This document shows positions 43,256-53,283 of a DNA stretch of 64,000 bases, in pieces. Made by a program: the position numbers and the translations under genes. The notes below the pieces were generated by a model that saw only the letters and a list, made by a program, of their open reading frames with translations, was not told the origin of the DNA and ran no database searches. The DNA comes from Lota lota (lineage: Eukaryota; Chordata; Actinopteri; Gadiformes; Lotidae), in NCBI GenBank assembly GCA_026745465.1, contig JACYXH010000402.1:117001-181000 (forward strand), given 5' to 3'. Positions within the stretch are counted from its first letter, which is position 1. Every line of letters starts with the position of its first letter.

Positions 43256-44694
43256 TACAACACTATGTGTTTTAACATCATTAAAATGTGTCCTCTCATC
43301 TCTCTCTCGTCACTTTTTTGGCCACGTACTATTGTCTCCTCTGCTAATACAGTACTGTCAGACAATTGAATTGCATGTCTCTGTGTTCTGTTTAACTGGA
43401 ACACGTTGACATGTGTATTACTGGTATCATTGCTGACGTGTTGGCTCGCTTTACGTTTCAACACAGTACTGTAAAGGGGTTGACTACTGATATTGCAACC
43501 TGTAGTGCTACATGGCTTACTTACCTTGAAACCATCTGGGACATCAGCTGCGACACGTTTGGCTTTCAGCATGGTACTGCATACTGGTTGAATGGTACTG
43601 GCCCTGGCCAACAGGTCACGTTCAGGATCACGTTGCTCTGTGTTGTTAGTCACCTTGACGCCAGTCACCTCAAACATCTTATGAACTGCATTAATAGAGT
43701 CTGCAAAGTTAAAGATGGCCCTGTACAGTGTTACAATGTCAGCATGATAAACCAACACACTTTTACCATTAACATCACAAAGTCCTTTAGCATTTCGAGC
43801 ATGAGGATCAAATAAAGCGTACCGGCCACTCTGTTTGATAACGGCACATGTGCTTTCATGTATGGTTAACAAACATGCATCAAACTCCGTCAAAACCTTT
43901 AGCAATGCCTTGTCCAACGGCATAACCACATTGCGAAGAGATTCATCATATTCAGATACATTAACAATACCAGAAATTGACTGGCCATAGTCTATTGAAA
44001 CACATGTATTACTGAGTTGATGTTGTTTGGGCAATTCATGAATTGCAACATAACCATTTGTACCTGCAATTTTACCTGCATCATACATACCACCATAAAG
44101 CACATTTCCATGACTCAGTATCTCGTCCAGGTCCTTTGTTCCCCAGGTTAACACATTCCTCATTGTGCTCATGATGACTGCAGCAACGCTGTTTGGTCCA
44201 CACTGTTTTCCCTGATGTGGTGCAAACTGCGAGTGACCTTGGTGGAATGAGCCATGTACATAGGTCACCTGGGGAATATCAAGTGGTAAACTTTGGGACA
44301 AAAGGTTATCAGGGATAATGTCAGAATGTTTCACAGTGTTAAAGTTTTCACAAGTTTCGCCAAATTTTTCAAGCATCTTCCCAGACTTTTCAACCGTTGG
44401 AGAGTTTTGGAAGGTTTTGTCATTACGGCCAGTATTTGTTTTGCCATTATGGCCAGGGTTTCTTTTGCCATCACGGTCTATGTTCTTGTCAACCTTTTGA
44501 GGAGGTTTAACCTGGTCAGTCAAAGTAGTCGTCACATTTTGATTATGGAGAAGTGAAACTCCGTCAGTCCCCGCCTTTTTTGAATGAGGTGGCAAAACCT
44601 CGTCATCAGTCACAGTAGCGTCAGGTTGAGTTGTGCGGTTGGCCCACGTCCACTTCATGGCCTCCGACTTCTTGTTGATACGTTTGCGTGGCAT
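43255..44694 (-). CDS. Helitron ORF1: cysteine-protease-like protein (C76/OTU-like)
   Basis: Translation probably starts at 44694, directly after acceptor gtttttcag, giving 479 residues. An in-frame ATG 7 codons upstream would lie in intron sequence. The first 130 residues are basic and low-complexity. A protease-like core follows: [14 protein letters not shown] with a candidate nucleophile Cys165, and [15 protein letters not shown] with candidate His298 and Asp296. This Gln-Cys...FD-x-HaR pattern is that of herpesvirus-tegument-type (C76) and related deubiquitinase domains found in several animal transposons. Activity is inferred, not shown. The frame is intact. Confidence 0.7.
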   Translation of the reverse strand: MPRKRINKKSEAMKWTWANRTTQPDATVTDDEVLPPHSKKAGTDGVSLLHNQNVTTTLTDQVKPPQKVDKNIDRDGKRNPGHNGKTNTGRNDKTFQNSPTVEKSGKMLEKFGETCENFNTVKHSDIIPDNLLSQSLPLDIPQVTYVHGSFHQGHSQFAPHQGKQCGPNSVAAVIMSTMRNVLTWGTKDLDEILSHGNVLYGGMYDAGKIAGTNGYVAIHELPKQHQLSNTCVSIDYGQSISGIVNVSEYDESLRNVVMPLDKALLKVLTEFDACLLTIHESTCAVIKQSGRYALFDPHARNAKGLCDVNGKSVLVYHADIVTLYRAIFNFADSINAVHKMFEVTGVKVTNNTEQRDPERDLLARASTIQPVCSTMLKAKRVAADVPDGFKVSKPCSTTGCNISSQPLYSTVLKRKASQHVSNDTSNTHVNVFQLNRTQRHAIQLSDSTVLAEETIVRGQKSDEREMRGHILMMLKHIVL

Positions 44695-44749
44695 CTGAAA
44701 AACACAAACAATCATGTTAGCTTTGCATTACCCTTATTAGGATTAAACA

Positions 44750-46100
44750 GACCCACCAGAACTATATTTTACTGGTTTTATCCACAAACCTTAAAAAGGA
44801 AAAGTTGTATACAACGTTAAATATGAGAAAGGTAAATTATTGCAATATTACTTAATACCAGATACTGAGCGATCGTTTTCAGATTGTAGAGTGAAATTTC
44901 TCAATAGAATAGTCCACATAGCTATATCATACTGATTTCATCCACTAACCTGTAAAAGAAAAGTTGTGTTGTGAATAATTTCCAAATCATGCAACAGCAT
45001 AGCCATTATTATTTCAAGATTATACAATACAAACTCTTCACATATGATATAGAAATTATTTGTAAATTAGTGGAAACTATCACAATGAAAAATAAAAACC
45101 GCATAACTTGAATAGCCTACTCGTGTATTCAATTATCTTATTTTGTATTTATTGCATTCCTTTTCTCAACTCATGTTGTAATAGCATTATATCATTTAGG
45201 CAGACTTAGCAGAGTTCCTCTTTGGCTGAGAAAACCTAGATGAAAACAAATGCTGTACAAATCTATATACCTTTATCTATGTAATCTATAACTATATTGT
45301 AATGCCTTTATACTCCAAATCATGAACAAAAGGGCTGGCAAGGTGAAACATGAAGGGCGATCAAGTACAATATGGTTTATAGGCATAATTCAACATTCCA
45401 TTACTTAATAATTGTAACCATAACTATATTATATTGGTTGAATCTACAAAACTATAAAGGAAATGTTATGCAAGGTGAATAACTTAATCATGCATTAGCA
45501 TAAACTTTATAAAATGTGCTATTTCAAGATTCTACAGTTGGATCCACAAATGGAAGGTCCATTTTACTTTCACAAATATATTATACTGGTTTCATCAAGA
45601 AAGCTACAGTACAAAGGTCTGTATTAAAGGTTACATGTGAAAAAGCTGATAAAGTGCCCTATTGGGTAGAATAGCCATTATAAAAGTGGTTAATGCAAAA
45701 TTACTGAGAAAATCTGTCCATATTTGATGTAATAGAATATACAACCTAGAGCACACATCTTCTGAACAACGTTTTATGTAAGGTTAAAGATGAAAAAGGT
45801 GACTGCAATCCAATTGTGTGAATGCAAAATTCAACTAGCCATTACTTGAAATATGGAATATTTTAATATATAATTTTTATGCGCGCATAGAATAGACCAG
45901 AACTACATTTGACTAGTTCTTTCCACAAACCGATGAAAAAAAGGTTTTTATGCAAGATCAATTTGAAGAATCATTACACGTAGGATAATTACATTTAATG
46001 TTATTTTAACATTCCATAGTTAAAAATATGATTATATTATTCAGATGTATGCACAAACATGTGATGGAAAAGATATACTGAAACATATGAAGCTTCACTC
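44750..46100. repeat. Cryptic repeat, about 160-bp unit, upstream of Helitron ORF1
   Basis: A diverged block of type ccagaactatattttactgg, ttt-atccacaaacc, aaggttaa-atgaaaaaggt recurs at about 44755, 44921, 45288, 45417, 45576, 45735, 45897 and 46027. Intervals are mostly 130-166 bp or multiples. Similarity is modest, so the array is old. Confidence 0.5.
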
Positions 46101-46173
46101 TTGATATTTATCAACTACGAATAATTCTGAAGTCTAACAAATAGGTTTACTTTGCCACTGAACGTGTACTCAC

Positions 46174-46182
46174 CGTATCAAG
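46174..46182 (-). other. Candidate 9-nt 5' UTR microexon
   Basis: The minus strand reads gttttcag / cttgatacg / gtgagt, an acceptor and strong donor 9 nt apart. It lies between a possible first exon near 47355 and the acceptor at 44695. Chance cannot be excluded. Confidence 0.25.
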
Positions 46183-46199
46183 CTGAAAACAACGGTAGC

Positions 46200-47350
46200 T
46201 TTTTCTGGTGTTACATAGAAGAGACAGAAAACAGGAAAAAGGATATGAGGTACAATCATTATTGCAATTATACCTTTACACAATTAATTGATAGGTTGCT
46301 TTAAGTCAGGAAAATCCTTAAAGACTCAACATTATTGAAGGAAAACAATTGACTGCATGCATAATTAATGTGCATATAAAAATATGTTGTATTTGTCAAA
46401 CACTACTACAATGCCAGTCTTAACAATCTTTGAATAGGGATGGCTAATTACGCCTGTTGCTGACTATAAAATACTATACACTTCAAGAATACTTCATTTA
46501 AATGTCCTGTTAATCAGCTACAAAATAATATCACACAAAATAGAAATTTTCAGATTGGGCAATCATCAATATTCATGAGTTTCACCACTGATGTCTAACA
46601 ACACAAAGTAGCATGTTGTGCATACATGACGGGCTAAAATAGCAACATCAGCCGATGAGGAAACTGTCATCTTAAGATAAATCGTTAGCTTTATGTTGTC
46701 ATATTACTAATCCCTATTAGACAAGAATGGGACAACCCGTTGGCTGCGATAGTCCATTTGCGTGTTAGATAAGAGATAAGACGTCTTAAGGCCTAATCTT
46801 AAGACCTGACGTTAACATGTCAATTGTTGTCGCTTTAACAGGTAAAAAGATTACGTGTTAACACGACCAAACTCTACATGTTACCACGCAGAGATCGATC
46901 GCATTAACGCGACATATTTAAGACCTTATTTGCTCAAATAGTCTTTCATATCCTGTAACGTAATAACGCCAATAAACGCGAATAATATCAGCGGGTTACA
47001 CAACTGGGCCTACCGTAATACAACATCGCAACACGTTGTAAAATATGTACGTGTAAACTTCACTTTAGGGAAAACATAATGATGATGTATAATACAACAC
47101 TACAAATTAGCAAACTCAAAGTAAATGAGACACATTGGGGACGGATGTAAGGCTTTGTTCAACTACTATATCGGACCATCAAAATTGCCTGCCACGTTTC
47201 TTAAACGTTAAATAACGTGAAAATGACAACTCATTTCCTCTCACATTTATGAATGACGCAGAACATATATATTACACCTAATCCTTTCTATTTATGCATG
47301 CACAACTCAAAAATCAAGCTAACATGGTTAACCTAGCCACCACACGTCTA
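46200..47350. other. AT-rich stretch without a gene
   Basis: Probably intron or 5' flank of Helitron ORF1. No other feature seen. Confidence 0.4.
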
Positions 47351-47353
47351 CTC

Positions 47354-47460
47354 ACTGTCTCAAATCACACGAAATGATGGCGTGTTCTTCTTCCTCCGGT
47401 TAGAAGCAGCAGATACGTATGACATGTGACGTGTGACACGTGACGTACGACAGGTACAAA
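47354..47460 (-). promoter_or_regulatory. Putative promoter/first exon of Helitron ORF1
   Basis: At 47415-47452 the motifs gacatgtgacgtgtgacacg and tgacgtacgacag give several TGACGT/CACGTG-like (CRE and E-box) sites. Downstream on the minus strand, tttgagaca is followed by donor gtgagt at 47348-47353. A spliced leader joining to the acceptor at 44695 is plausible. Inference only. Confidence 0.3.
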
Positions 47461-48111
47461 CGAATTTTCTCCCAAGCAGTTACACCGCACCTTTTTGTTG
47501 CAAGGCAAATTAATTAGAAAAGGGGCACTTTTTGCTCATAATATATTAACATACCAAGTTTGATAAAGCTACCAATGTTTAACTGTGTATTTAATAATCA
47601 AACACATTTAACACGAAATAGTCAACCCTCTCCCATTGCAAAGGCAATTTATGTCAAATGAAACCTTCCACTTAAGCTGCGTTGTACTTTCACTTACTTA
47701 CCCAGTCAACATCATTGATTATTAAACGTATTACCAAAATGACATGTCGGCCCATGCATTTCTACAAACTACCATTCTTTTGAGCATGTTATTTTCAATA
47801 TACCATCAATAAGCCAAAATGTGCCAGTGGTTAACTTATTTACAGGCGTTGCAGTGAAATAATTACTGCAACACAGCCACCAAGTATTCAGCAAGTTCTC
47901 AAAGGGGATCACATGCCATCCAACATGATGTCTTCAAACCCAACTTGAACACAATTGAATAATAAGCAAACAGCGACAAACAGGAGAAAGTAACATTTAT
48001 TTACACAGAAACAATAAGAACACGGAAAGAAAATAACTAGGCACAAACACTTACATTAACCTTAGAAAATACAACTGGAAATACGATAAAAACAACTTGG
48101 TACATACACAC
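47461..48111. other. No recognised gene
   Basis: AT-rich; includes the 3' flank of the RPA-like gene. Confidence 0.4.
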
Positions 48112-48807
48112 TCACTCAGCCACACACACAAACAACTCCTCCAACCCCATCACCTCCTCTGCCTCCTCTCCCTCTTGGACCTTCTGTATGCCACTAATAA
48201 TGTTGTTAGCACTGTTGTTAGCACTGTGCTGAAAGCGGAACACACCCCCGTCTAAAAAGTGCTCCTCTACTAAATCTACCTTTTCAAGCAGCTCCATAAG
48301 GTTGTTTTCAGTGAGGTAGCCCACCAGAACAGACATGGTCAGTGTCAACCTCAATCTGACATCCCCCTGCATGACCATGACTGTCCCGTTGACGGCTGGC
48401 ATGTAGGAAGTGGCCCTCTGCAATAGGCCACAGGACTCGCATCGGTGGTTCCTGTTGTTAAAATTAAAGGCCTGCTGCTTCTTCTGGCAACCGCCGCATT
48501 GCCGGCTGTCAATTAGTTGGACCCCACTGACTGTGCCATGCACCGTTGCTAGCACCTCGTCTTCCACCTCCAGTCGCTGCCTCTCTACCGCATCCGGGAC
48601 TTGGACCTCCTCCTCTGCCACTCTGATGGTGGTGGTCTTTGTGGTTGTGAGAGACAACCCACCCTGATCACACACCGACAGGTCTGTTATAATATAGGAC
48701 CCTCCCAGCGCCACATGGCAGTCTTTCGCCTCCAGTTTGGCGGAGAAGACGGTGATAATGTTGCTGCAGGCCTGCAGCCACACCACCTTCACCTTGATCA
48801 TTCCCAC
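48112..48807 (-). CDS. RPA-like OB-fold/zinc-ribbon protein, exon 3
   Basis: Acceptor tgttgtag precedes 48807 and the stop is at 48112-48114. The peptide starts VGMIKVKVVWLQACS and later has CGGCQKKQQAFNFNNRNHRC plus ESCG, a CX2C-x(16)-CX2C zinc ribbon like that of the RPA70 C-terminal DNA-binding domain. Beta-rich stretches (VATVHGTVSGVQLID) fit an OB-fold. Such single-strand-binding proteins are known from some Helitrons. Here the gene lies upstream of the Helitron ORFs on the same strand. Whether it is part of the element or a host gene is open. Confidence 0.7.
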   Translation of the reverse strand: MGMIKVKVVWLQACSNIITVFSAKLEAKDCHVALGGSYIITDLSVCDQGGLSLTTTKTTTIRVAEEEVQVPDAVERQRLEVEDEVLATVHGTVSGVQLIDSRQCGGCQKKQQAFNFNNRNHRCESCGLLQRATSYMPAVNGTVMVMQGDVRLRLTLTMSVLVGYLTENNLMELLEKVDLVEEHFLDGGVFRFQHSANNSANNIISGIQKVQEGEEAEEVMGLEELFVCVAE

Positions 48808-48930
48808 CTACAACACAGTAAAATGACACCGCATGATTATCTACTTATCCCTCATATTTAGTATGGAAGATTCATACACCTTTGGCTTTTAAGTTGGTTC
48901 TCATTTCCTTTCAAGTATTGAACTACTTAC

Positions 48931-49076
48931 TTTCTGGTGAGGTTGAAGGCCAGCCACCTGCGCCACAGTCAAGGTGCTGTTGTCACTGGGCTCCTTGCAC
49001 CCGAAACCCAGAGACACCGCCACCTCCAGCGTGGACCCATGATGAATCTGGATGTCATACTCATCACCGCTATAGC
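48931..49076 (-). CDS. RPA-like protein, exon 2
   Basis: Acceptor ctctacag and donor gtaagt flank a 146-nt exon encoding YSGDEYDIQIHHGSTLEVAV, SLGFGC and LTVAQVAGLQPHQK. Joined to exons 1 and 3 it keeps one frame. Confidence 0.7.
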
Positions 49077-49787
49077 CTGTAGAGCCGAAAATAGAACCAC
49101 ACGATTACCATACATGTCCATGCAAGCCAACAGCTATACCATTATACGTAGCAACACCAAACCCTCTCTCATAATACATGCCCACACACAACCGATTGAA
49201 CAGTTCTCTAAATATCAGTTTATGCTACTTTCAAAAGGATAAGGTCAACATAAAAAAACGTTTCTTAAGACGTTGCATGCATACTACTATGGCATTAAAA
49301 CATACATGCATAACACCAAACTCTTGGGGAAAGAGAGCAACAATCAAAATGAAGTTAATACAGGTTGTGAAGTTCACGTCACACAGAGCTAAACGCGCCA
49401 TGTTTATAGGTCGTTGCCTCTGTTGGTACCATCTTAAAAGATGACGCCCGGCAAAAGGCAACTACACACACCCTCTACAAAATGGCGACTTGACCATCAT
49501 CAAGGGTTGCATACACGGCCAACGTTTAGCAAACACAAAATTCAACATGGTTTGCAAGCGAAGGAAAAAAATAACTTGGCTAGTGTAATAAACACGGTTG
49601 GACAAAATGACACAAATACAACCATAAACTGAGAACATATTAGCTCGTTAGCTTCTTAGCGTCGTCGACGACACTCGATTAAAACAAATAATGACATTTC
49701 ACTTGACACCCTCAACACACCTACCACTTTACTTTCCAAAACATAAAACATTAAACAAGCATGCATTCGACAATATATATCACTTAC
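49077..49787. other. Intron 1 of the RPA-like gene
   Basis: Runs from donor gtaagt (49782-49787, minus) to the exon 2 acceptor. No other feature seen. Confidence 0.6.
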
Positions 49788-49895
49788 TCAAAGTTCTTCG
49801 CACATTGCTTATCTTCAAGGGGGTGTGGTTGGCCGCCGCCTGTTGAAATCGCCCGTGTTTTTCAGCAGAAAACACGACGCCTCTTCGGTAGCCGT
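49788..49895 (-). CDS. RPA-like protein, exon 1, 3' part
   Basis: This is the second half of an exon split by the Ginger-like element. It encodes YRRGVVFSAEKHGRFQQAAA then NHTPLKISNVRRTL and ends at donor gtaagt. The first four bases (49892-49895) are the duplicated target ccgt. With exon 1 5' part (one target copy), exon 2 and exon 3 the total is 1089 nt, exactly 363 codons including the stop, strong support for a once intact 362-residue protein. Confidence 0.75.
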
Positions 49896-50421
49896 TGTTA
49901 CAAGCCAAATGGTTCCCAAGCTATCTGGTTCCCGATCGCGTGCATGTGGCGGGCACGAGCATACGTACCCGGATGAACCAAATGAAGCGGAGCTCAACGT
50001 CAGCATATTCGTCAGATTTCCACAAACCTATCTTTAGTTTGTATGTGTTACATGTCGTTATTCTTGTAAATAGGTATGTCTTACAGAGTTCTACATTAAA
50101 GGCACCTCTAACACCTGATTATATTAATTATTTGTCTTCTTATTAAGAAGTACATAAAAAATAAAAACGGTCACGAGCTGGATTCGATCACACTCTCCTA
50201 TATAAAATTATTAATTGCAGGGCACCTGCAGGTGTCCAGTACACCACCGAGACATCCTTAAAAGTCCTGGTTCGTGTAATGATAATAAGCCACATTACTA
50301 TTGGGGGAACACTTTGGCTCGGGCTGGTTTAAGACATCTGGTTACCTGTTTTCACAACGTTTTACACTTTCTCTGACAGTCCAGACATACAGCGGCCGAC
50401 TATAGCAGTTAGATTCACCAC
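49896..50421 (+). repeat. Left terminal inverted repeat of the Ginger-like element
   Basis: Matches 55404-55923 in inverse orientation with scattered substitutions (roughly 95 percent by eye), from tgttacaagccaaatgg at the outer end to agcagttagattcaccact at the inner end. The chance open frame in it mirrors the one in the right repeat. Confidence 0.93.
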
Positions 50422-51088
50422 TAACTACTAATATGTCACGAACAGTAGTTTGATATTTGAATGCACAATTCAACTGGCAACATTTATATGAGCATATATG
50501 AATAGGCGAGCGAACATTTGTTTGTACTTAATGGTTATCATTACTCACAGGCCAAAATGCTCAGCATGGTTTTCAAAATGAGGAATGCACACTGCAGTTC
50601 TGGGTGGAGAAAATCTATATTTATTTTGGTGGAGAACCCAAAATTAAATTACAAAGTCCACATCACCAAATGGAAAATGAAAAACTCCCCCAAAACAGGT
50701 ACAAAAAAATTGCATAAATAGAGAATCAAAATATAAATAACCCATTGTAAATGCACCACATGGCAGCAGCTAGGTCAGAGCAGACCTAGATAGTAATCAT
50801 CAGGTCCAGTCACTTTTTGGCTTGGCTCCCCACAGAACTTCTCTGCAGCCACGCTGCAAGAACATTGCCCAGGTACCTACAGACAATACTGACACAGACC
50901 AAAACAATTAGGGTCACAGTCCCGCACACAACACGAAACCACTGATTCAAGGTAAATGGCCATGCACTCTGTGTGGTTCATTAAGCATCTGTAGGACCAA
51001 GGACCAGTCTATACAGGTATGGGCGGAATGTTAAAGAAGCCAACCCTGTTGGGTCTGATTGATCTCATAAAACCTTATATGGTGTTGT
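50422..51088. other. Ginger-like element, left internal non-coding region
   Basis: AT-rich; contains no exon that I can support. Confidence 0.5.
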
Positions 51089-51239
51089 CTAAATTGTATT
51101 AGGGCATTGGATTACATGTTCGTAGTGCTTACACCAGTAATGAATAGTTTCTGCTTCTACACATAGTGTAGAAGCAGAAACTATTCATTACTGGTGTAAG
51201 CACTACGAACATGTAATCCAATGCCCTAATACAATTTAG
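51089..51239. repeat. Perfect 151-bp palindrome (74-bp arms, 3-nt loop)
   Basis: Left arm 51089-51162, loop ata, right arm 51166-51239. The arms match without a mismatch from ctaaattgtattagggcatt to the loop. It lies 75 bp beyond the PHD stop codon, in the element's 3' flank. Confidence 0.97.
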
Positions 51240-51313
51240 CTTTAATATTGTGGTTGTCTAATAAGGTAATAGAATACATTTGTTTACATCAGCTTTTGCA
51301 GAATGTCCTCCAT

Positions 51314-51570
51314 TCACAGAACACAAGCTGGGCAATACCAGTCCAAGTCCTGGGGTGGCTCTCCAACACAGATCCAGTGAAACCATAAATTACATATTGT
51401 ACACTGGATCTGAAAAAAAAAACATAGAAATGTCAAGGATTTTGTTAAGGCTCTTGTCATAACAAAATGTGAATTTGTCAAGTGTTACCCAGTCATCATG
51501 GTCAGGTTTCTTTGTCCTCCGACTTTCCTGTTGGTTCCCACGCATGCCCGGCATACCTCGGCCAAGTTTT
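51314..51570 (-). CDS. Ginger-like protein: terminal PHD-type zinc finger exons
   Basis: Exon 51489-51570 has acceptor ttgacag and donor gtaaca and ends KKPDHDDW. Exon 51314-51409 has acceptor ttttttcag and encodes IQCTICNLWFHWICVGEPPQ...WYCPACVL, then a stop. It shows CX2C, WFH-x2-C and CX2C in PHD spacing. The N-terminal Cys pair is not in the same frame, so the finger may be partial. PHD fingers read histone tails; a chromatin-targeting role is an inference. The same two-exon layout is seen at 19937-20569. Confidence 0.8.
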
Positions 51571-51647
51571 CTGTCAAAACATTAGTGTGTCATTTAATTA
51601 TTTCAACAATCTACTGCATATGGTGATTATTTGCAGCCAACACACAC

Positions 51648-52625
51648 CCGATTCAGCGACCAGGCTACAAGCTATCTCTAATCTCAGTTTAAGAATTTCA
51701 TCCTGATCGGTGCTGAAGTTCAATTCCTGATCCTGTAGAACAAGCTCTGCAACCTAAATAAAATACTGTCAGTGAAAGTTCACAGCTGAGTCTACAGGGA
51801 GTCGGTACATGGATAGATAGACTCATACCTTGCAGACTATTGCGCCACAAGAAGTAGCATCTCTTTGATGAGGATGGCTTTGTGTCACACAAGTCCACCT
51901 TGAGAGGTTAACACCTCTGTGCCTCATGAAAGCTCTGTAGAATACAAAATAGTTTTTAGTAACCAATAACGTTTTCCAATATAATTGTTTTTGCTATTGA
52001 ACTTGCCTTGTGACATCTCTGCATTTTTTCAGTTGCTCAGCTGTTGCACCAAAAGGGTCTATGTACAGCGACTTATTGTCCTTTGGATACATAACCTTTA
52101 CAATATATGCAAGTTATTAAAGTAATTCCAAGATAATATATAATAAATGAGTCATGTTTTCTCACCACAAGTGTCCAATGGTGTCGGTCACACACTGGTC
52201 ATAGTCTAATGGTTCCAGCTGAGAAAAAAATATTTTTGAAATACATTATGAAATACAGCTTGACTGTAAGTAAAATATTGATATTTCGAAAATAGTCACC
52301 TTTTTTAATCCCCTAAACGATCCTTTCCATATTGCAGTCATTTCGAAGGAGTCAACCAAAAAGATTTTGCGGCCACTTGTCTTGCGCACCTTCTCAATGA
52401 TGATATGAATGAATGCATTCAATACCCAACATGCAAATGTTCTCATATACCTACTGTGGCATAAAAATCCAAGCCTCTTTGGAAATACACAAATTATTGT
52501 ACTTACCTCACTCTCCACCTCCCGGCCAGGTGCCAGATTTTCTAAATCTGTGGCAAAGAGCTTATATGGCCCCACCTTGCTCCACAACACACCTTGTCTT
52601 TTGCCACTCCAGATGTCTGATATTA
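51648..52625 (-). CDS. Ginger-like protein: Ulp1/SENP-type (C48) protease domain
   Basis: Six minus-strand exons with conventional splice sites except one: 52507-52625, 52300-52453, 52166-52218, 52016-52095, 51829-51934, 51648-51753. They carry in order WSKVGPYKLFATDLENLAPG, FIHIIIEKVRK, the catalytic His in RHHWTLV, the catalytic Asp in YIDPFG, and Gln/Cys in QRDATSCG. All triad residues are present. The 52016-52095 exon has a GC donor (aag/gcaagt). The domain cleaves SUMO or ubiquitin-like tags in its relatives; the substrate here is unknown. Confidence 0.88.
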
Positions 52626-52820
52626 CTGACATGTATAAGGTAAAGAAATATGATAAGATAAATACTTTCCCCACAAGCCTGTATGTATGTTACACAATGT
52701 GTAAGCCACCAATTGTATTTATAGATATCATCCCATGTCCAGGGGATTTGCATGTGAATAATTTTGTGCAGCATATCAATTTTTGTTGTAAAATAAAATT
52801 GTGCCAAGATCAATACTTAC

Positions 52821-53176
52821 AATCGCCTGGGCTTCTAAGGGGCGGCGAGAATTCCAGGGCTGCTGTGGAGCAAGAAGGTCCAGCAGTGGAACTTAAGGGA
52901 GTGGACGTGCTAGGGAGGACTGGAGGAGTGGACGTACTAGGGGGAGGCTGGAGGACTGGAGGAGTGGACGTACTAGGGGGAGGCTGGAGGAGTGGACGTA
53001 CTAGGGGGAGGCTGGAGGACTGGAGGAGTGGACGTACTAGGGGGAGGCTGGAGGACTGCAAGTAATAAGGAGAGTATCTTGTAGTAAGCTGTATCCTTGC
53101 ACGGAGGCCAAAGACTGTGGGCTTGATGAATTTATCCCAATCACTAGGGTGATCCATTACCATTTTATTCAAAACT
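52821..53176 (-). CDS. Ginger-like protein: integrase C-terminal region and Pro/Ser/Thr linker
   Basis: Acceptor tatttttag precedes 53176 and donor gtaagt follows 52821. It begins VLNKMVMDHPSDWDKFIKPT plus VFGLRARIQLTTRYSPYYL, the segment after the catalytic core in Gypsy-type integrases. It then turns into a repetitive linker (SSLPLVRPLLQ, PPPSTSTPPV) encoded by the minisatellite at 52895-53050. It joins integrase to protease. Confidence 0.8.
52895..53050 (-). repeat. Coding minisatellite in the linker exon
   Basis: Units of ggacgtactagggggaggct plus ggaggactggaggagt, with long and short versions, repeat about four to five times. The repeat keeps the reading frame open on the minus strand. 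Confidence 0.88.
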
Positions 53177-53283
53177 CTAAAAATATAAGAAAGACTTATG
53201 ATGAATTGGCATTAGCATTGCATTCAAACGCACTGTGGTTTTTAATGCAGATATTGATATAGAAGTACAGATCCATGCATCAC

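Larger units (their letters stand above)
35976..44694 (-). mobile_element. Helitron coding core (3' end and 5' end uncertain)
   Basis: Covers two ORFs, the nested hAT and a candidate 3' terminus. Minus-strand CTAG at 35979-35976, followed by T, lies downstream of the helicase stop near a short catg...catg hairpin, matching the CTRR|T rule. The 5' TC end was not located. It may lie beyond the RPA-like gene if that gene belongs to the element. Confidence 0.6.

Noticed and set aside
42829-43369. Plus-strand repeat proteins
   Set aside because: Antisense shadows of the 18-residue repeats of Helitron ORF2.
49895-50146. A conserved 83-residue protein found twice (also at 55673-55945, minus)
   Set aside because: Both copies lie in the Ginger terminal inverted repeats. 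Their similarity comes from the inverted repeat and no domain is visible.
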